Below, piece by piece: positions 7,158-14,271 of a DNA stretch of 22,085 bases; the first letter of the stretch is position 1; every line of letters begins with the position of its first letter. The DNA is from Candidatus Segatella intestinihominis. GTDB taxonomy: Bacteria; Bacteroidota; Bacteroidia; Bacteroidales; Bacteroidaceae. The stretch lies in contig URLG01000045.1 of NCBI GenBank assembly GCA_900548535.1, forward strand, positions 1 to 22,085, in the 5' to 3' direction. The position numbers were made by a program, and so were the translations under genes. The notes under the pieces were generated by a model, which saw only the letters and a list, made by a program, of their open reading frames with translations, did no database searches and was not told the origin of the DNA.

Positions 7158-7182
7158 CCTGAGCAACAAAATGTTGCTTAGG
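7158..7182 (+). terminator. Hairpin, possible terminator of the phosphoglycosyl transferase gene
   Basis: CCTGAGCAACA and TGTTGCTTAGG form an 11-bp stem (one G-U pair) with an AAA loop, 45 nt after the stop codon. It is followed by ATTTTGTC, a short U-rich tail. A separate 9-bp inverted pair (GCAACACTA at 7127-7135, TAGTGTTGC at 7213-7221) encloses it; that pair could be old insertion-sequence end material. Confidence 0.5.
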
Positions 7183-7254
7183 ATTTTGTCATGTCAAAGA
7201 ATTCACTTATCTTAGTGTTGCAAAAAAAATAAACAAGAGAATTCGATAAATGAC

Positions 7255-7605
7255 ATGGCAAAAATACAAATAAAATCTGAGAAACTCACTCCTTTTGGAG
7301 GAATATTTTCCATTATGGAGCAATTTGATGCTCTTTTGTCCCAAACAATACACTCAACCTTGGGGTTGCGTTGCAAGTTGTATGGTTATCAGTATAGAGA
7401 GAGCTTCCGTTCTTTAATGTGCGTTTACTTTTGTGGAGGCAAGGAACGATTTTTCGATGACATGAACAATGGGTTCGGGTGGAACAGATTCCCCAAATCC
7501 TTCATGGCACAAAACACGGTGTTTCTGCTAATAAAACATACTGAATATATACACAGACAACGAATCTTATGCCCATGTCTTCAAGACAGACTTCGGATAA
7601 ATTAG
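7255..7605 (+). pseudogene. IS1380-type transposase remnant with two internal deletions
   Basis: The start (MAKIQIKSEKLTPFGGIF) and the following 60 residues are the N-terminus of IS1380-family (IS942-like) transposases, normally about 420-430 aa. After CGG, near residue 62, the sequence jumps to KERFFDDMNNGFGW and PKSFMAQNTVFLL, which in intact proteins lies far downstream, so most of the DDE core is missing. A second jump follows: from 7551 the correct C-terminal end (LNIYTDNESYAHVFKT) continues in another frame and stops at 7600. The gene is therefore dead. I could not confirm terminal inverted repeats; ATTTTGTCAT-like and ATTTTGACAG-like stretches near 7183 and on the minus strand near 7725 are weak candidates. 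Bases 7606-7795 hold no gene. Confidence 0.85.
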
Positions 7606-7775
7606 GAAGATTGTGAAAATCTTGCGTATTGCCTCAAGTCGCGTTGTGGGGTAAGGGGATTTTGTGCAAAAATTAGCATAAGTAAAAACTTTATTACCCA
7701 CATATGGGGTGGCATGACCATTTCCTGTCAAAATCACCCTTGTCCATATTAGCTGCGGATTTTAGGATATAATGT

Positions 7776-7810
7776 TTTATGAAGTTCTAGACAGGCTAGA
7801 ACTTCGTAAA
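7776..7810. terminator. Strong hairpin at the 3' end of the lipoprotein gene
   Basis: TTTATGAAGTTCTAG and CTAGAACTTCGTAAA form a 15-bp stem (one G-U pair) around ACAGG. The lipoprotein stop codon (TAG, 7798-7796) is the innermost part of the stem. Its position suggests termination of the minus-strand Wzi/lipoprotein unit, though the bases after it on the minus strand (ACATTATATCC) are not a clean U-tract. Confidence 0.55.
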
Positions 7811-8263
7811 ACTCAAACGATATTCATTGTTTGACAGTACCATCTTACTGCCCGAAAGTTTTTCCTTCTTAAAATGTTCTTCAAGATGATTCATACCTAA
7901 TTCACGCAATTCGGAATTAATTTCGGTAACAGGAACGTCACCACCATCATCTCCATAATCCTGATGCCAATGATTGGCATAAGGTGAAGATAATATTAAG
8001 CTATCACCTGTCTGGTTAAAACGAACATAATAACCAGTGGAAGCAGCATCAGATGCAAAATTGCGAATAGAGATAAGTTTGTGCTGAACGCCCCAAAAGA
8101 CCTTACGCTCTTTATAGTTGCAAGAGCCGCCCGTAGAGAGCGTATCCACACTCTCCAAATGCCAGAAGCCATCAAGGTCACCATTATCAGATGTCTCCAT
8201 CTCACAAGAGCACATACCAAATACGATACCAGATATTATAACTGTCCCAATTAATCTTATCAT
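7796..8263 (-). CDS. Small lipoprotein, possibly lipocalin-like
   Basis: The 155-aa product starts with a short hydrophobic signal ending in GMCSC, giving a lipobox with Cys18 or, more likely, Cys20 as the lipidated residue. The mature N-terminus (CEMETSDNGD) is strongly acidic, which in Bacteroidota can act as a surface-export signal. The body has GFWHLESVDT near the start and short alternating strands ending in LSFTKF, a pattern like the small lipocalin-like lipoproteins of the phylum. I cannot assign a specific family. It begins 8 nt after the Wzi gene, so the two are almost certainly one transcript, and it may help that capsule protein at the outer membrane. Few signs of function beyond the location. 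Confidence 0.75.
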   Translation of the reverse strand: MIRLIGTVIISGIVFGMCSCEMETSDNGDLDGFWHLESVDTLSTGGSCNYKERKVFWGVQHKLISIRNFASDAASTGYYVRFNQTGDSLILSSPYANHWHQDYGDDGGDVPVTEINSELRELGMNHLEEHFKKEKLSGSKMVLSNNEYRLSFTKF

Positions 8264-8271
8264 ACTCTTCT

Positions 8272-9873
8272 TTACTTTTTCTTTTTAAATACTCCATGCT
8301 TGCTTACAGTGAGTTGGAAGCCTGCATTGTGCCCCAACATCTGATTGCTACCGAAATCCATTGCATAACCTGCCTTTACCAGCCAGCCATGATTGAAGCG
8401 ATAGTTGCCTTCTGTCAAGAAACTCACATTATGGTGCATCTTGGTGAAAGGCTGATCGTAGGTTCCCCATCCTTTCTGGTAGGTACCGAGCAAGCGATAG
8501 CCAAAGCGGGATGATGGCTGACCATCAATGCCGAGATGATAGGCCACAAAGCGGTTATCGTATACCAAAATTTTACCATCTTCATTATTTATAGGTGAAC
8601 GATAGAGCGGATTGCCTATCACCTGTCCCCAATGTTGCCAACCTGTATATACGCTATGATTGTAATAATCGTCCATACCTGCCATGTGGTCAGGAATATT
8701 GATTGTATGGTCGTGATTGTATGGTCCGCTCTGATATTTGGTATAGAGATACTCAAAGACGATGTTTTTGATCCATCTTGTATACTTGAAGTTAAGCTCC
8801 AATCCCCAGAGCATATCCTTCAGGGCATAACGGTAATAGCGACGCTTCTTATGAGCCATCCATTCATCGCCCTCACCATAACCATCATAGTCCAGGAAAA
8901 GCATCTGACTATGGTCCTCAAAGAAATGATCAGCGTAGGCATGAGCCGTCCATCGGTCTGCATCGTAATTGATGCGCATGAGCCAAGAACCTAGCTGATT
9001 GCCGGCAACATTGCCATATTCTCCATCTCTAGCATCAGCTCCGCCAGGAATAAATGCATGCCAAAAGCCCTTTAGATTTTTCTCTGTGGGCTGTGAAACC
9101 ATCTTTCCATCTTCCATGTTATAAGGGGTACCTCCAAACTCCGCAGCCATCTCCAGTCCCAGCTCCACGCTCAAGGGGCAGAAGTATCCCTCATTGCCGA
9201 TGCGCAGATAGCCAGCCTTGCTGTGATAGAGCGTATGGTCGGTGTATTTGGACTGGCGCTTTGTGAAGTCATGCTGCCAGCTATCATCTGACATCATGCC
9301 ATAAGCTATATGGCCCTTCAACTGGAGCCAGCCATTTAATATAGGCAAGGTCCAATACTCAGGGAGAGCCAAGCGAACTTGAGGCACGGGGCGGGCATTG
9401 ATGCCCAATGTCTGACTACCACTAGAGAGGGTCTGATTCTTCAGTTCCATCGGATACTCCTTGGCACCTACGCTCAGTACGCCGTGCAACCAACGAGCCT
9501 CAACAAAGGCTTGCTGAACCACCACATGACTGGTGTAATTGACTGGCACAGCTACATCTACGCCATAACCTAATGCCCAGCGACGAGCAGAATCGGTGGA
9601 AAGCGGACGGATGAGACTGCCACGGAGATAGCCATTGTTGCGCTCCAAGGAGGAAAGACCATGCTTGTTGGCATTGAGCCAGAGCGGCGTCTTGCCCTTG
9701 GAGAAGGAACCTTGCATCTCAACGCCCCACTCCACATTCTTGTCTAGCTCCAGCTTGCCTGCCTCCACATCATCTTGCCAGGCATACTGGGCAAGCGCAG
9801 GTCGGGGCATGGCTAACCATGCTAATCCCAGTGCCATCAGCTGAAGAGATAACTGTATCTTGGTTTTGCTCAT
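8272..9873 (-). CDS. Capsule assembly protein of the Wzi family (outer-membrane beta-barrel)
   Basis: The 533-aa protein has a Sec signal peptide (cleavage likely after PALA, residue 28) and then an aromatic-rich alternating-strand body typical of an outer-membrane barrel. Segments such as SVGAKEYPMELKNQTLSSG, PEYW, GWLQLKGHIAYG and the final strands (LVKAGYAMDFGSNQMLG) fit the Bacteroidota Wzi-like capsule assembly family; E. coli Wzi binds capsular polysaccharide at the cell surface. Length is normal for the Bacteroidota branch. The gene has its own consensus promoter and is followed after 8 nt by a lipoprotein gene. Its position two genes from a glycan-initiating transferase supports a surface polysaccharide role. 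Substrate specificity cannot be read from sequence. Confidence 0.85.
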   Translation of the reverse strand: MSKTKIQLSLQLMALGLAWLAMPRPALAQYAWQDDVEAGKLELDKNVEWGVEMQGSFSKGKTPLWLNANKHGLSSLERNNGYLRGSLIRPLSTDSARRWALGYGVDVAVPVNYTSHVVVQQAFVEARWLHGVLSVGAKEYPMELKNQTLSSGSQTLGINARPVPQVRLALPEYWTLPILNGWLQLKGHIAYGMMSDDSWQHDFTKRQSKYTDHTLYHSKAGYLRIGNEGYFCPLSVELGLEMAAEFGGTPYNMEDGKMVSQPTEKNLKGFWHAFIPGGADARDGEYGNVAGNQLGSWLMRINYDADRWTAHAYADHFFEDHSQMLFLDYDGYGEGDEWMAHKKRRYYRYALKDMLWGLELNFKYTRWIKNIVFEYLYTKYQSGPYNHDHTINIPDHMAGMDDYYNHSVYTGWQHWGQVIGNPLYRSPINNEDGKILVYDNRFVAYHLGIDGQPSSRFGYRLLGTYQKGWGTYDQPFTKMHHNVSFLTEGNYRFNHGWLVKAGYAMDFGSNQMLGHNAGFQLTVSKHGVFKKKK

Positions 9874-9899
9874 TTGTTCTTATTCTTTGTTTTTGCTCA

Positions 9900-9931
9900 C
9901 AAAGGTACATCATTTCTTGCAAATAACCAAA
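9900..9931 (-). promoter_or_regulatory. Promoter of the Wzi-lipoprotein operon
   Basis: On the minus strand TTTG (9931-9928), 20 nt, then TACCTTTG (9907-9900) is a full match to the Bacteroidota consensus. The start codon is at 9873. It lies back to back with the dsbD promoter region. Confidence 0.8.
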
Positions 9932-10023
9932 AGATTTCACGCTTATCAATCATTTTTTCTTAAAAATCTTAAAACTCAGATACCCTAATGCCTTGTGAAT
10001 ACGTATTTATAAAAAGAAATTAG

Positions 10024-10031
10024 TAATTTTG
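10024..10031 (+). promoter_or_regulatory. -7 box of the dsbD promoter
   Basis: TAATTTTG followed by C matches TAnnTTTG and lies 22 nt before the dsbD start codon. I see no TTTG at the usual distance upstream; TTGTG at 9993 is too far away. Confidence 0.5.
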
Positions 10032-10053
10032 CAGTCAAATTATTATAACGAAA

Positions 10054-12126
10054 ATGAAAAAAGTATTATTAGCACTTCAATTACTCTTAATAGTAATGAT
10101 GGCTCAGGCTCAGATGATGAACCCGGTGATATTTACTTCTTCACTGAAGACTTCCAAGGGAGCTGAGGCCGAAATCGTGTTTACAGGTAAGATTCAACCA
10201 GGATGGCATGTCTACTCCACTGGCCTAGGTGGAGATGGTCCTATCTCTGCCACATTCAACGTCAACAAGATGGATGGCGTGGAACTGGTGGGCAAGCTCC
10301 AGGCTAGGGGTCATGAGATTTCCAAGTTCGACCCTCTCTTCGAGATGAAGCTACGCTACTTTGAGGGCAGCGCTACCTTCGTTCAGAAGATTAAGTTCGT
10401 AAAACCCAACTATAGCATAGACGCTTATCTGGAATATGGCGCATGCAGCGACCAGAACTGTTTGCCTCCTAGCGAGGCTAGCTTTAAGCATAGTGGCAAA
10501 TCACCTGCCGTAGACGGAAAGACGGATGCTGACAAGGCTGAAGAGGCCACAACCTCTGGCATAGACCCTGCTCTGGCAGCCAAGATGAAGGCAGACTCAC
10601 TGGCAAAGCTTGCCAATGCAGAGCAGGCTACCGACAGCGCAGCCACAGCCGCTCCTGTCACTGTAGATGGTAACGACAGCAAGGCTTGGTGGCAACCCGT
10701 GGTAAAAGAGCTTCAGGCATTTGGTGGAGCCAACGACATAGCCAATCACTCTCTCTTCTATATCTTCATCATCGGATTTGTGGGCGGACTCCTTGCCCTC
10801 GTGATGCCATGCATCTGGCCTATCATTCCGATGACGGTAAGTTTCTTCCTGAAGCGTGCCAAGAATGATAAGAAGAAGGGTATCCGTGATGCTTGCACCT
10901 ATGGTCTGAGCATCGTGGTCATCTACTTGGCTCTCGGTCTTGCCGTAACTGCTATCTTCGGTCCTAGCAAGCTCAATGAGTTAAGCACCAGTGCGGTATT
11001 CAACATCATCCTCTTCTTGCTGCTCGCCGTATTTGCCTTTTCATTCTTCGGATGGTTTGAGATTAAGTTGCCAGACAGCTGGGGCAATGCGGTAGACAAC
11101 AAGGCTTCCAGCACCACGGGTCTCATCAGCATCTTCTTGATGGCATTCACCTTGGTATTGGTTAGTTTCTCTTGCACCGCTCCTATCATCGGACTGCTCT
11201 TGGTGCAGACCGTTACATCAGGCGATTGGCTGGCTCCTACCATCGGTATGTTTGGCTTTGCCTTGGCACTCGCCTTGCCATTCACCCTCTTCGCCCTCTT
11301 CCCATCTTGGCTCAAGTCTGCGCCTAAGTCGGGTTCGTGGATGGAGACCATCAAGATAGTATTGGGCTTCGTGGAGTTGGCTTTCTCATTGAAGTTCCTC
11401 AGCGTGGCTGACTTGGCTTACGGCTGGCACATTATGGACCGCGAGGTGTTCCTCTCTCTTTGGATTGTCATCTTCGGATTGCTTGGTCTCTACCTCATTG
11501 GCAAGTTGAAGTTCCAGGTAGATGCCATCGGTGGTGATATCCAGAAGCCGATGCCAGTGCCTTGCATCATGCTGGGCTTGTGCTCACTCGCCTTCTCGGT
11601 ATATATGATTCCAGGATTGTGGGGTGCTCCTTGCAAGGCTGTCAGTGCCTTTGCGCCACCTATCAACACACAGGATTTCAACCTCAACACCAAGACCGTT
11701 GAGGCTGTATACAAGGATTACGAGACGGGTATGGCTGCTGCCAAGGCTCAGGGCAAACCAGTGCTGGTAGACTTCACTGGATTTGGCTGCGTGAACTGTC
11801 GCAAGATGGAGGCTTCGGTATGGACCGACCCATCAGTGGCTGACAAGTTGACAAAGGACTATGTGCTCATCTCGCTCTATGTAGATGACAAGACCCCTCT
11901 GCCAGAGCCAATGGAGGTAACATTCAATGGCGAGAAGCGCACCCTGCGCACCATCGGCGACAAGTGGAGCTATCTGCAAGCCAGCAAGTTTGGCGCCAAT
12001 GCCCAGCCATTCTATGTGGCCATCGACAATGAGGGCAAGCCTCTTACAGCCGCATTCAGCTTCAAGGAAGACGTGAGTGCTTATCTCGACTTCCTGAACA
12101 AGGGATTGGAGAATTACAATAAATAA
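10054..12126 (+). CDS. dsbD: Thiol:disulfide interchange protein DsbD
   Basis: The 690-aa protein has the three-part DsbD layout. A signal peptide (MKKVLLALQLLLIVMMAQAQ) is followed by a periplasmic immunoglobulin-like domain with its Cys pair in CSDQNC (C131, C136). The membrane domain starts near residue 233 and carries the redox cysteines in MPCIWP (C253) and FSCTAP (C374). A C-terminal thioredoxin-like domain has CVNC (C579, C582). It carries electrons from cytoplasmic thioredoxin across the inner membrane to periplasmic proteins needing reduced thiols, such as in cytochrome c maturation or disulfide isomerisation. An Ala/Asp/Lys-rich linker (about 148-208) joins the first two parts, longer than in E. 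coli. All six cysteines are in place. Confidence 0.93.
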   Translation: MKKVLLALQLLLIVMMAQAQMMNPVIFTSSLKTSKGAEAEIVFTGKIQPGWHVYSTGLGGDGPISATFNVNKMDGVELVGKLQARGHEISKFDPLFEMKLRYFEGSATFVQKIKFVKPNYSIDAYLEYGACSDQNCLPPSEASFKHSGKSPAVDGKTDADKAEEATTSGIDPALAAKMKADSLAKLANAEQATDSAATAAPVTVDGNDSKAWWQPVVKELQAFGGANDIANHSLFYIFIIGFVGGLLALVMPCIWPIIPMTVSFFLKRAKNDKKKGIRDACTYGLSIVVIYLALGLAVTAIFGPSKLNELSTSAVFNIILFLLLAVFAFSFFGWFEIKLPDSWGNAVDNKASSTTGLISIFLMAFTLVLVSFSCTAPIIGLLLVQTVTSGDWLAPTIGMFGFALALALPFTLFALFPSWLKSAPKSGSWMETIKIVLGFVELAFSLKFLSVADLAYGWHIMDREVFLSLWIVIFGLLGLYLIGKLKFQVDAIGGDIQKPMPVPCIMLGLCSLAFSVYMIPGLWGAPCKAVSAFAPPINTQDFNLNTKTVEAVYKDYETGMAAAKAQGKPVLVDFTGFGCVNCRKMEASVWTDPSVADKLTKDYVLISLYVDDKTPLPEPMEVTFNGEKRTLRTIGDKWSYLQASKFGANAQPFYVAIDNEGKPLTAAFSFKEDVSAYLDFLNKGLENYNK

Positions 12127-12144
12127 ACATTATTTAGAACTAAG

Positions 12145-12183
12145 AAGAGCGAGAATGGCATGTTATTTGCAATTCTCGCTCTT
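12145..12183 (+). terminator. Hairpin after dsbD
   Basis: AAGAGCGAGAAT (12145-12156) and ATTCTCGCTCTT (12172-12183) pair perfectly around a 15-nt loop, 18 nt after the dsbD stop. The following ATAGTGAATAAAT is not U-rich, so an intrinsic terminator is plausible but not certain; it could also be a stability hairpin on a dsbD-GTPase transcript. Confidence 0.5.
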
Positions 12184-12213
12184 ATAGTGAATAAATAAAA
12201 AAGATATTTTCGT

Positions 12214-13497
12214 ATGACAAAGAAAGAAGTTCCTGTTCTGCTCTTGACAGGTTATCTGGGCAGCGGTAAGACAACCCTGCTCAACAAGATTTTGGCTAAC
12301 AAGAAAGGTATTAAGTTTGCTGTTATCGTAAATGATATTGGCGAGGTTAACATAGATGCAGCGCTCATCGAGAAGGGCGGCGTAGTAGGTCAGAAGGATG
12401 ATTCACTCGTTTCACTCCAGAATGGTTGTATCTGCTGCACCCTGAAGATGGATCTCGTGGAACAGCTCAAGGAGATCGTTGACATGCAGCGCTTCGACTA
12501 TATCGTGATCGAGGCCAGCGGTATCTGCGAGCCAGCACCTATCGCCCAGACTATCAGCTCTATCCCATCACTCGGTCCGCAGTATATCGAGAATGGCATC
12601 GTGCGCCTGGATAGCATCGTAACCGTAGTGGATGCCCTCCGCATGAAGGATGAGTTTGCCAATGGTTCTGACTTGATGAAGCAGAACTTGGACGAGGAAG
12701 ACCTCGCCTCATTGGTTATCCAGCAGATAGAGTTCTGCAACATCATCTTGCTCAACAAGGCAGCCGAGGTGGAGCCTAAGGAACTGGACCACCTGAAGCA
12801 GATTATCCGTGCCATCCAGCCTAAGGCTGAAATCTATGAGTGCAACTATGGCGATATAGATCTTGACCTCATTGTCAACACCCATAAGTTTGACTTCGAG
12901 CAGGTAGCATCCTCTGCGGGCTGGATTCAGGAGATTGAGGCTGAGCGCAATGAAGAGCACGAGGAGGAGGAAGATCACGAGCACCACCATCACCACGATG
13001 ATGACGATGATGACGACGAACATGAGCATCATCATCACGACCATGATGAGCATGATCACGAGCATCATCACCACCATCATCATCATGATCACGACCACGA
13101 CCATGAGGGTGGCGAAGTGGAGGAATACGGCATCGGCACCTTCGTGTATTATCGCCGCAAGCCATTCGACCTCGGCTTGTTTGATGAGTTTGTAGCCAGA
13201 AAATGGCCTCGCGATGTGGTACGTGCCAAGGGTATCTGCTACTTCTCCGACGAACGAGATATGTGCTATGTATTTGAACAGGCAGGTCAACAGAAGACGG
13301 TGAAGCAGGCAGGACAGTGGCTCGCCACCATGCCTAAGGACCAGCTCGATGAATTGCGCAAGAACAATCCACAGTTGGAGAAGGAATGGGATGAGCAAGT
13401 GGGCGACCGCATGATCAAGCTCGTATTCATCGGTCAGCACATCAAGGAGCAAAAGGATGCCATCATCGCCGAACTCGACAAGTGCTTGGCACTCTAA
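12214..13497 (+). CDS. COG0523 (CobW/G3E family) GTPase with His/Asp-rich metal-binding insert
   Basis: The 427-aa protein is a G3E GTPase metallochaperone: Walker A GYLGSGKT at residues 13-20, the invariant metal-binding CxCC motif as CICC at 72-75, and NK at 181-182 as the guanine-specificity site (NKAAEV, without the usual Asp). Residues 249-298 form a run of about 26 His mixed with Asp and Glu, surely a metal-binding or metal-storing arm, between the GTPase domain and the CobW C-terminal domain (from about 304). Relatives insert or buffer Zn, Co or Ni; a His-rich loop is common in the Zn- and Ni-related branches. No Zur-type operator was recognised upstream, so metal and regulation remain open. 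The gene stands alone between dsbD and a strong terminator. Confidence 0.9.
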   Translation: MTKKEVPVLLLTGYLGSGKTTLLNKILANKKGIKFAVIVNDIGEVNIDAALIEKGGVVGQKDDSLVSLQNGCICCTLKMDLVEQLKEIVDMQRFDYIVIEASGICEPAPIAQTISSIPSLGPQYIENGIVRLDSIVTVVDALRMKDEFANGSDLMKQNLDEEDLASLVIQQIEFCNIILLNKAAEVEPKELDHLKQIIRAIQPKAEIYECNYGDIDLDLIVNTHKFDFEQVASSAGWIQEIEAERNEEHEEEEDHEHHHHHDDDDDDDEHEHHHHDHDEHDHEHHHHHHHHDHDHDHEGGEVEEYGIGTFVYYRRKPFDLGLFDEFVARKWPRDVVRAKGICYFSDERDMCYVFEQAGQQKTVKQAGQWLATMPKDQLDELRKNNPQLEKEWDEQVGDRMIKLVFIGQHIKEQKDAIIAELDKCLAL

Positions 13498-13582
13498 GAC
13501 AAGCATCCGCTGATATGACTTAGACAATGCCCTAAATGGAATAATTCATCAGATTGATGGCCATTTTGGGGCTAAAAATAGG

Positions 13583-13634
13583 AAAATCGAAGAAAAACTA
13601 CAAGAATATTGCAGTTTTTTCTTCGATTTTTAGT
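13583..13634 (+). terminator. Rho-independent terminator after the COG0523 gene
   Basis: AAAATCGAAGAAAAACT (13583-13599) pairs with AGTTTTTTCTTCGATTTT (13613-13630), a 17-bp stem with one bulged base, followed by TTAGTTT. The loop is 13 nt. Symmetry and the A and T flanks would let it work on both strands. Confidence 0.8.
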
Positions 13635-13653
13635 TTAATTCGTTTTTTTTTGT

Positions 13654-13661
13654 TAAATTTG
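13654..13661 (+). promoter_or_regulatory. -7 box of the GNAT gene promoter
   Basis: TAAATTTG followed by C matches TAnnTTTG, 23 nt before the start codon and directly after a T-run. No TTTG is seen at 19-22 nt upstream; the terminator ends there. Confidence 0.5.
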
Positions 13662-13684
13662 CACCCGTTTAACAAAGATATTGA

Positions 13685-14215
13685 ATGAAAGATATGAAGA
13701 CTGACTTCAGACCCGCATACAACAAGGATTTTGAAGCGTGCTGGAATGTGATAGATTCTGCACGCAAAATCATGGTGGCTTCAGGTCGTCACCAGTGGAC
13801 ATCCGACTATCCATCTACACAGGATATCAGAAACGACATTGAGAATGGCAATGCCTTTGTACTAACTGTAGATGATGAGGTAGCCGTATATGGAGCCGTC
13901 ATGCTTAATGGTGAACCACAGTATGACTTCATCAACGGCAACTGGATAACCAATGGCGACTATTATGTCATCCACAGATTCGCCACCCTCCCTAAGTATC
14001 AAAGAGAAGGTTTGGCTCGCATCTTTATTAATAAGGTGAACAGCCTCTGCGAGGTAGAGAAGGTACCAAGCATCAAGGTAGACACCAATTATGACAACAT
14101 GCCGATGATCAAGTTGCTCTCGTCCATGGGATTCTGCATCTGCGGACAAATCAACTATGGCAACAGGGGCATGAGATTCGCATTCGAGAAATTGACCATC
14201 GAAATGGAGCGATAA
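13685..14215 (+). CDS. GNAT family N-acetyltransferase
   Basis: The 176-aa protein has the GNAT order: an early FRPAYNKDFEACWNVID strand-helix, a central YYVIHRFATLPKYQREGLA segment that is motif A (the R/Q-x-x-G-x-A acetyl-CoA pyrophosphate loop, here QREGLA), and a late VDTNYDNMPMIKLLSSMGF segment, the usual motif B helix before the C-terminal strand. It transfers an acetyl group from acetyl-CoA to an amine; the substrate is unknown. An in-frame Met at residue 4 is an alternative start. It precedes the DNA ligase gene by 56 nt on the same strand and no terminator lies between, so the two may be co-transcribed. Confidence 0.88.
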   Translation: MKDMKTDFRPAYNKDFEACWNVIDSARKIMVASGRHQWTSDYPSTQDIRNDIENGNAFVLTVDDEVAVYGAVMLNGEPQYDFINGNWITNGDYYVIHRFATLPKYQREGLARIFINKVNSLCEVEKVPSIKVDTNYDNMPMIKLLSSMGFCICGQINYGNRGMRFAFEKLTIEMER

Positions 14216-14271
14216 GGGAAGGCAATCCCCTCTTCTCCTAACAACAATAACAAACCGAAAAATAAAGAACT

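Noticed and set aside
7158..7760. Terminal inverted repeats of the decayed IS1380-type element
   Set aside because: Only weak, gapped similarity was found between the flanks (ATTTTGTCAT-like versus ATTTTGACAG-like), and no target duplication, so element ends are not called.
12709..13527. A 272-codon minus-strand open frame opposite the COG0523 gene
   Set aside because: Its Val/Met/Ile-rich middle is just the complement of the His/Asp codons of the metal arm; no start context or domain supports it.
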